The position numbers and the translations under genes were made by a program. 64,000 nucleotides of DNA from Tridacna crocea (lineage: Eukaryota; Mollusca; Bivalvia; Cardiida; Cardiidae). The stretch covers positions 45,718,501 through 45,782,500 of the forward strand of contig OX031057.1 of NCBI GenBank assembly GCA_943736015.1, in the 5' to 3' direction. Under the pieces are notes generated by a model. The model was not told where the DNA came from. It ran no database searches and saw nothing but the letters and a program-made list of their open reading frames with translations. Below, in pieces: positions 63,646-64,000 of the stretch; position 1 is the first letter of the stretch; the number at the start of each line of letters is the position of its first letter.

Positions 63646-63874
63646 TAACCCTTTCCCAAACAACAAATTTTGGACCAGATCAAATTGAAAGCATTTGCAG
63701 ACAACCATTCAACTCTTGCTGAAAATATGATTAATCTGTCTATGATAGGGTAAAAAACATTGTGGGAAAAAGTGAAAATGCTGGTTACCAGCATTTTCTC
63801 CTTTTCCCACAATGTTTTCTAAAGGCTGCTATTCCAGACCCGTAAAAGCCAGGGAATGTTTGGGAAAGAGTTAA
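63645..63874 (-). mobile_element. Family A2 hairpin MITE abutting a splice donor
   Basis: TTAACCCTTTCCCAAAC / GTTTGGGAAAGAGTTAA, perfect core. Its right TTAA is 8 nt from the ENDOG-like exon's donor. Confidence 0.93.
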
Positions 63875-63882
63875 GTCATTAC

Positions 63883-64000
63883 CTTGGTAAGTATAAAGGC
63901 CCAGTACAGATATAAGTATTACGATTTTTCCTGGCAATACTACGGATATATTTTTCAAGGTCATTCCAAATTCCTCTGTTGAAACCTTCACCAGCCTGAA
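63883..64000 (-). CDS. ENDOG: Endonuclease G-like nuclease, penultimate exon (partial at window edge)
   Basis: The exon continues past 64000. Reading from 63998 it encodes QAGEGFNRGIWNDLEKYI, ARKNRNTYICTGPLYLP and then AG, which completes an Arg codon with the last exon. The segment matches the ENDOG stretch between the metal-site helix and the T-G-P-L-x-L-P strand. The donor is CCAAG/GTAATG. A family A2 element begins 8 nt into the intron, so the donor is almost abutted by the transposon. Confidence 0.9.

Noticed and set aside
1140..63874. CRISPR-like pattern: many near-identical palindromic repeats with variable sequence between
   Set aside because: Spacing is irregular, repeats are ~50-65 bp inside ~220-bp TTAA-bounded elements, and the surrounding DNA has spliced eukaryotic genes.

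Overview
The window is AT-rich eukaryotic DNA with short phase-matched exons, long introns and very dense dispersed repeats. Several repeats look like those I associate with bivalve molluscs: an element with ~152-bp internal tandem units that recalls the pearl/Helentron-derived elements of bivalves, palindromic elements carrying an AGAGCATGGCTC motif, and motifs such as GGGGCAATAACTC. I infer a bivalve, probably a heterodont clam. This is inference from repeat style, not from a species marker.

Two protein-coding genes are supported, both on the minus strand. (1) The 5' part of a gene for a secreted or membrane immunoglobulin-superfamily protein runs from its start codon at 31940 to beyond position 1. 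Fifteen coding exons join in frame with matching phases. They give 743 residues: a signal peptide, seven complete Ig domains and the start of an eighth. One intron (16403..30895) is about 14.5 kb. (2) At the right edge lie the last two coding exons of an endonuclease G-like mitochondrial nuclease, with a stop codon at 62797 and an AATAAA signal at 62723..62728. No gene was recognised in the ~30 kb between them.

The dominant feature is a family of short non-autonomous DNA elements, here called family A. I count roughly 100 copies and fragments, and they occupy about a third of the window. A complete copy is ~210-240 bp, bounded by TTAA, with ends such as TTAACCCATTACCA / TGGTAATGAGTTAA. Its centre is a near-perfect palindrome with ~32-nt arms meeting at GGTNACC. 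The TTAA target and CCCTTT-like ends resemble piggyBac-type transposons. Subtypes used below: A1 (ends TTACCA), A2 (ends TTTCCCAAA), A3 (ends CTTTACCCCATAAGG / GGAGTAAAGGG). Strand '+' means the CACAATCC-like end (or CCCCATAAGG end for A3) is on the left. At least nine copies sit inside another element exactly at a TTAA, one case being three levels deep, and several copies are joined end to end through a single shared TTAA.

Other repeats: family B (TTAA-bounded, ends CCCTTATCCTGCTAAAT, centre around a GATCAGACTGCAC palindrome), C (AGAGCATGGCTC palindromic element), D (AGAGCTCC ends), E (GGGCCCGTATTCACC ends), F (CATCTTCGCAAGCC ends), G and H, two tRNA-derived SINE types, two hAT-like non-autonomous elements, and several local tandem duplications. 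The stretch 54451..59410 is comparatively repeat-poor.
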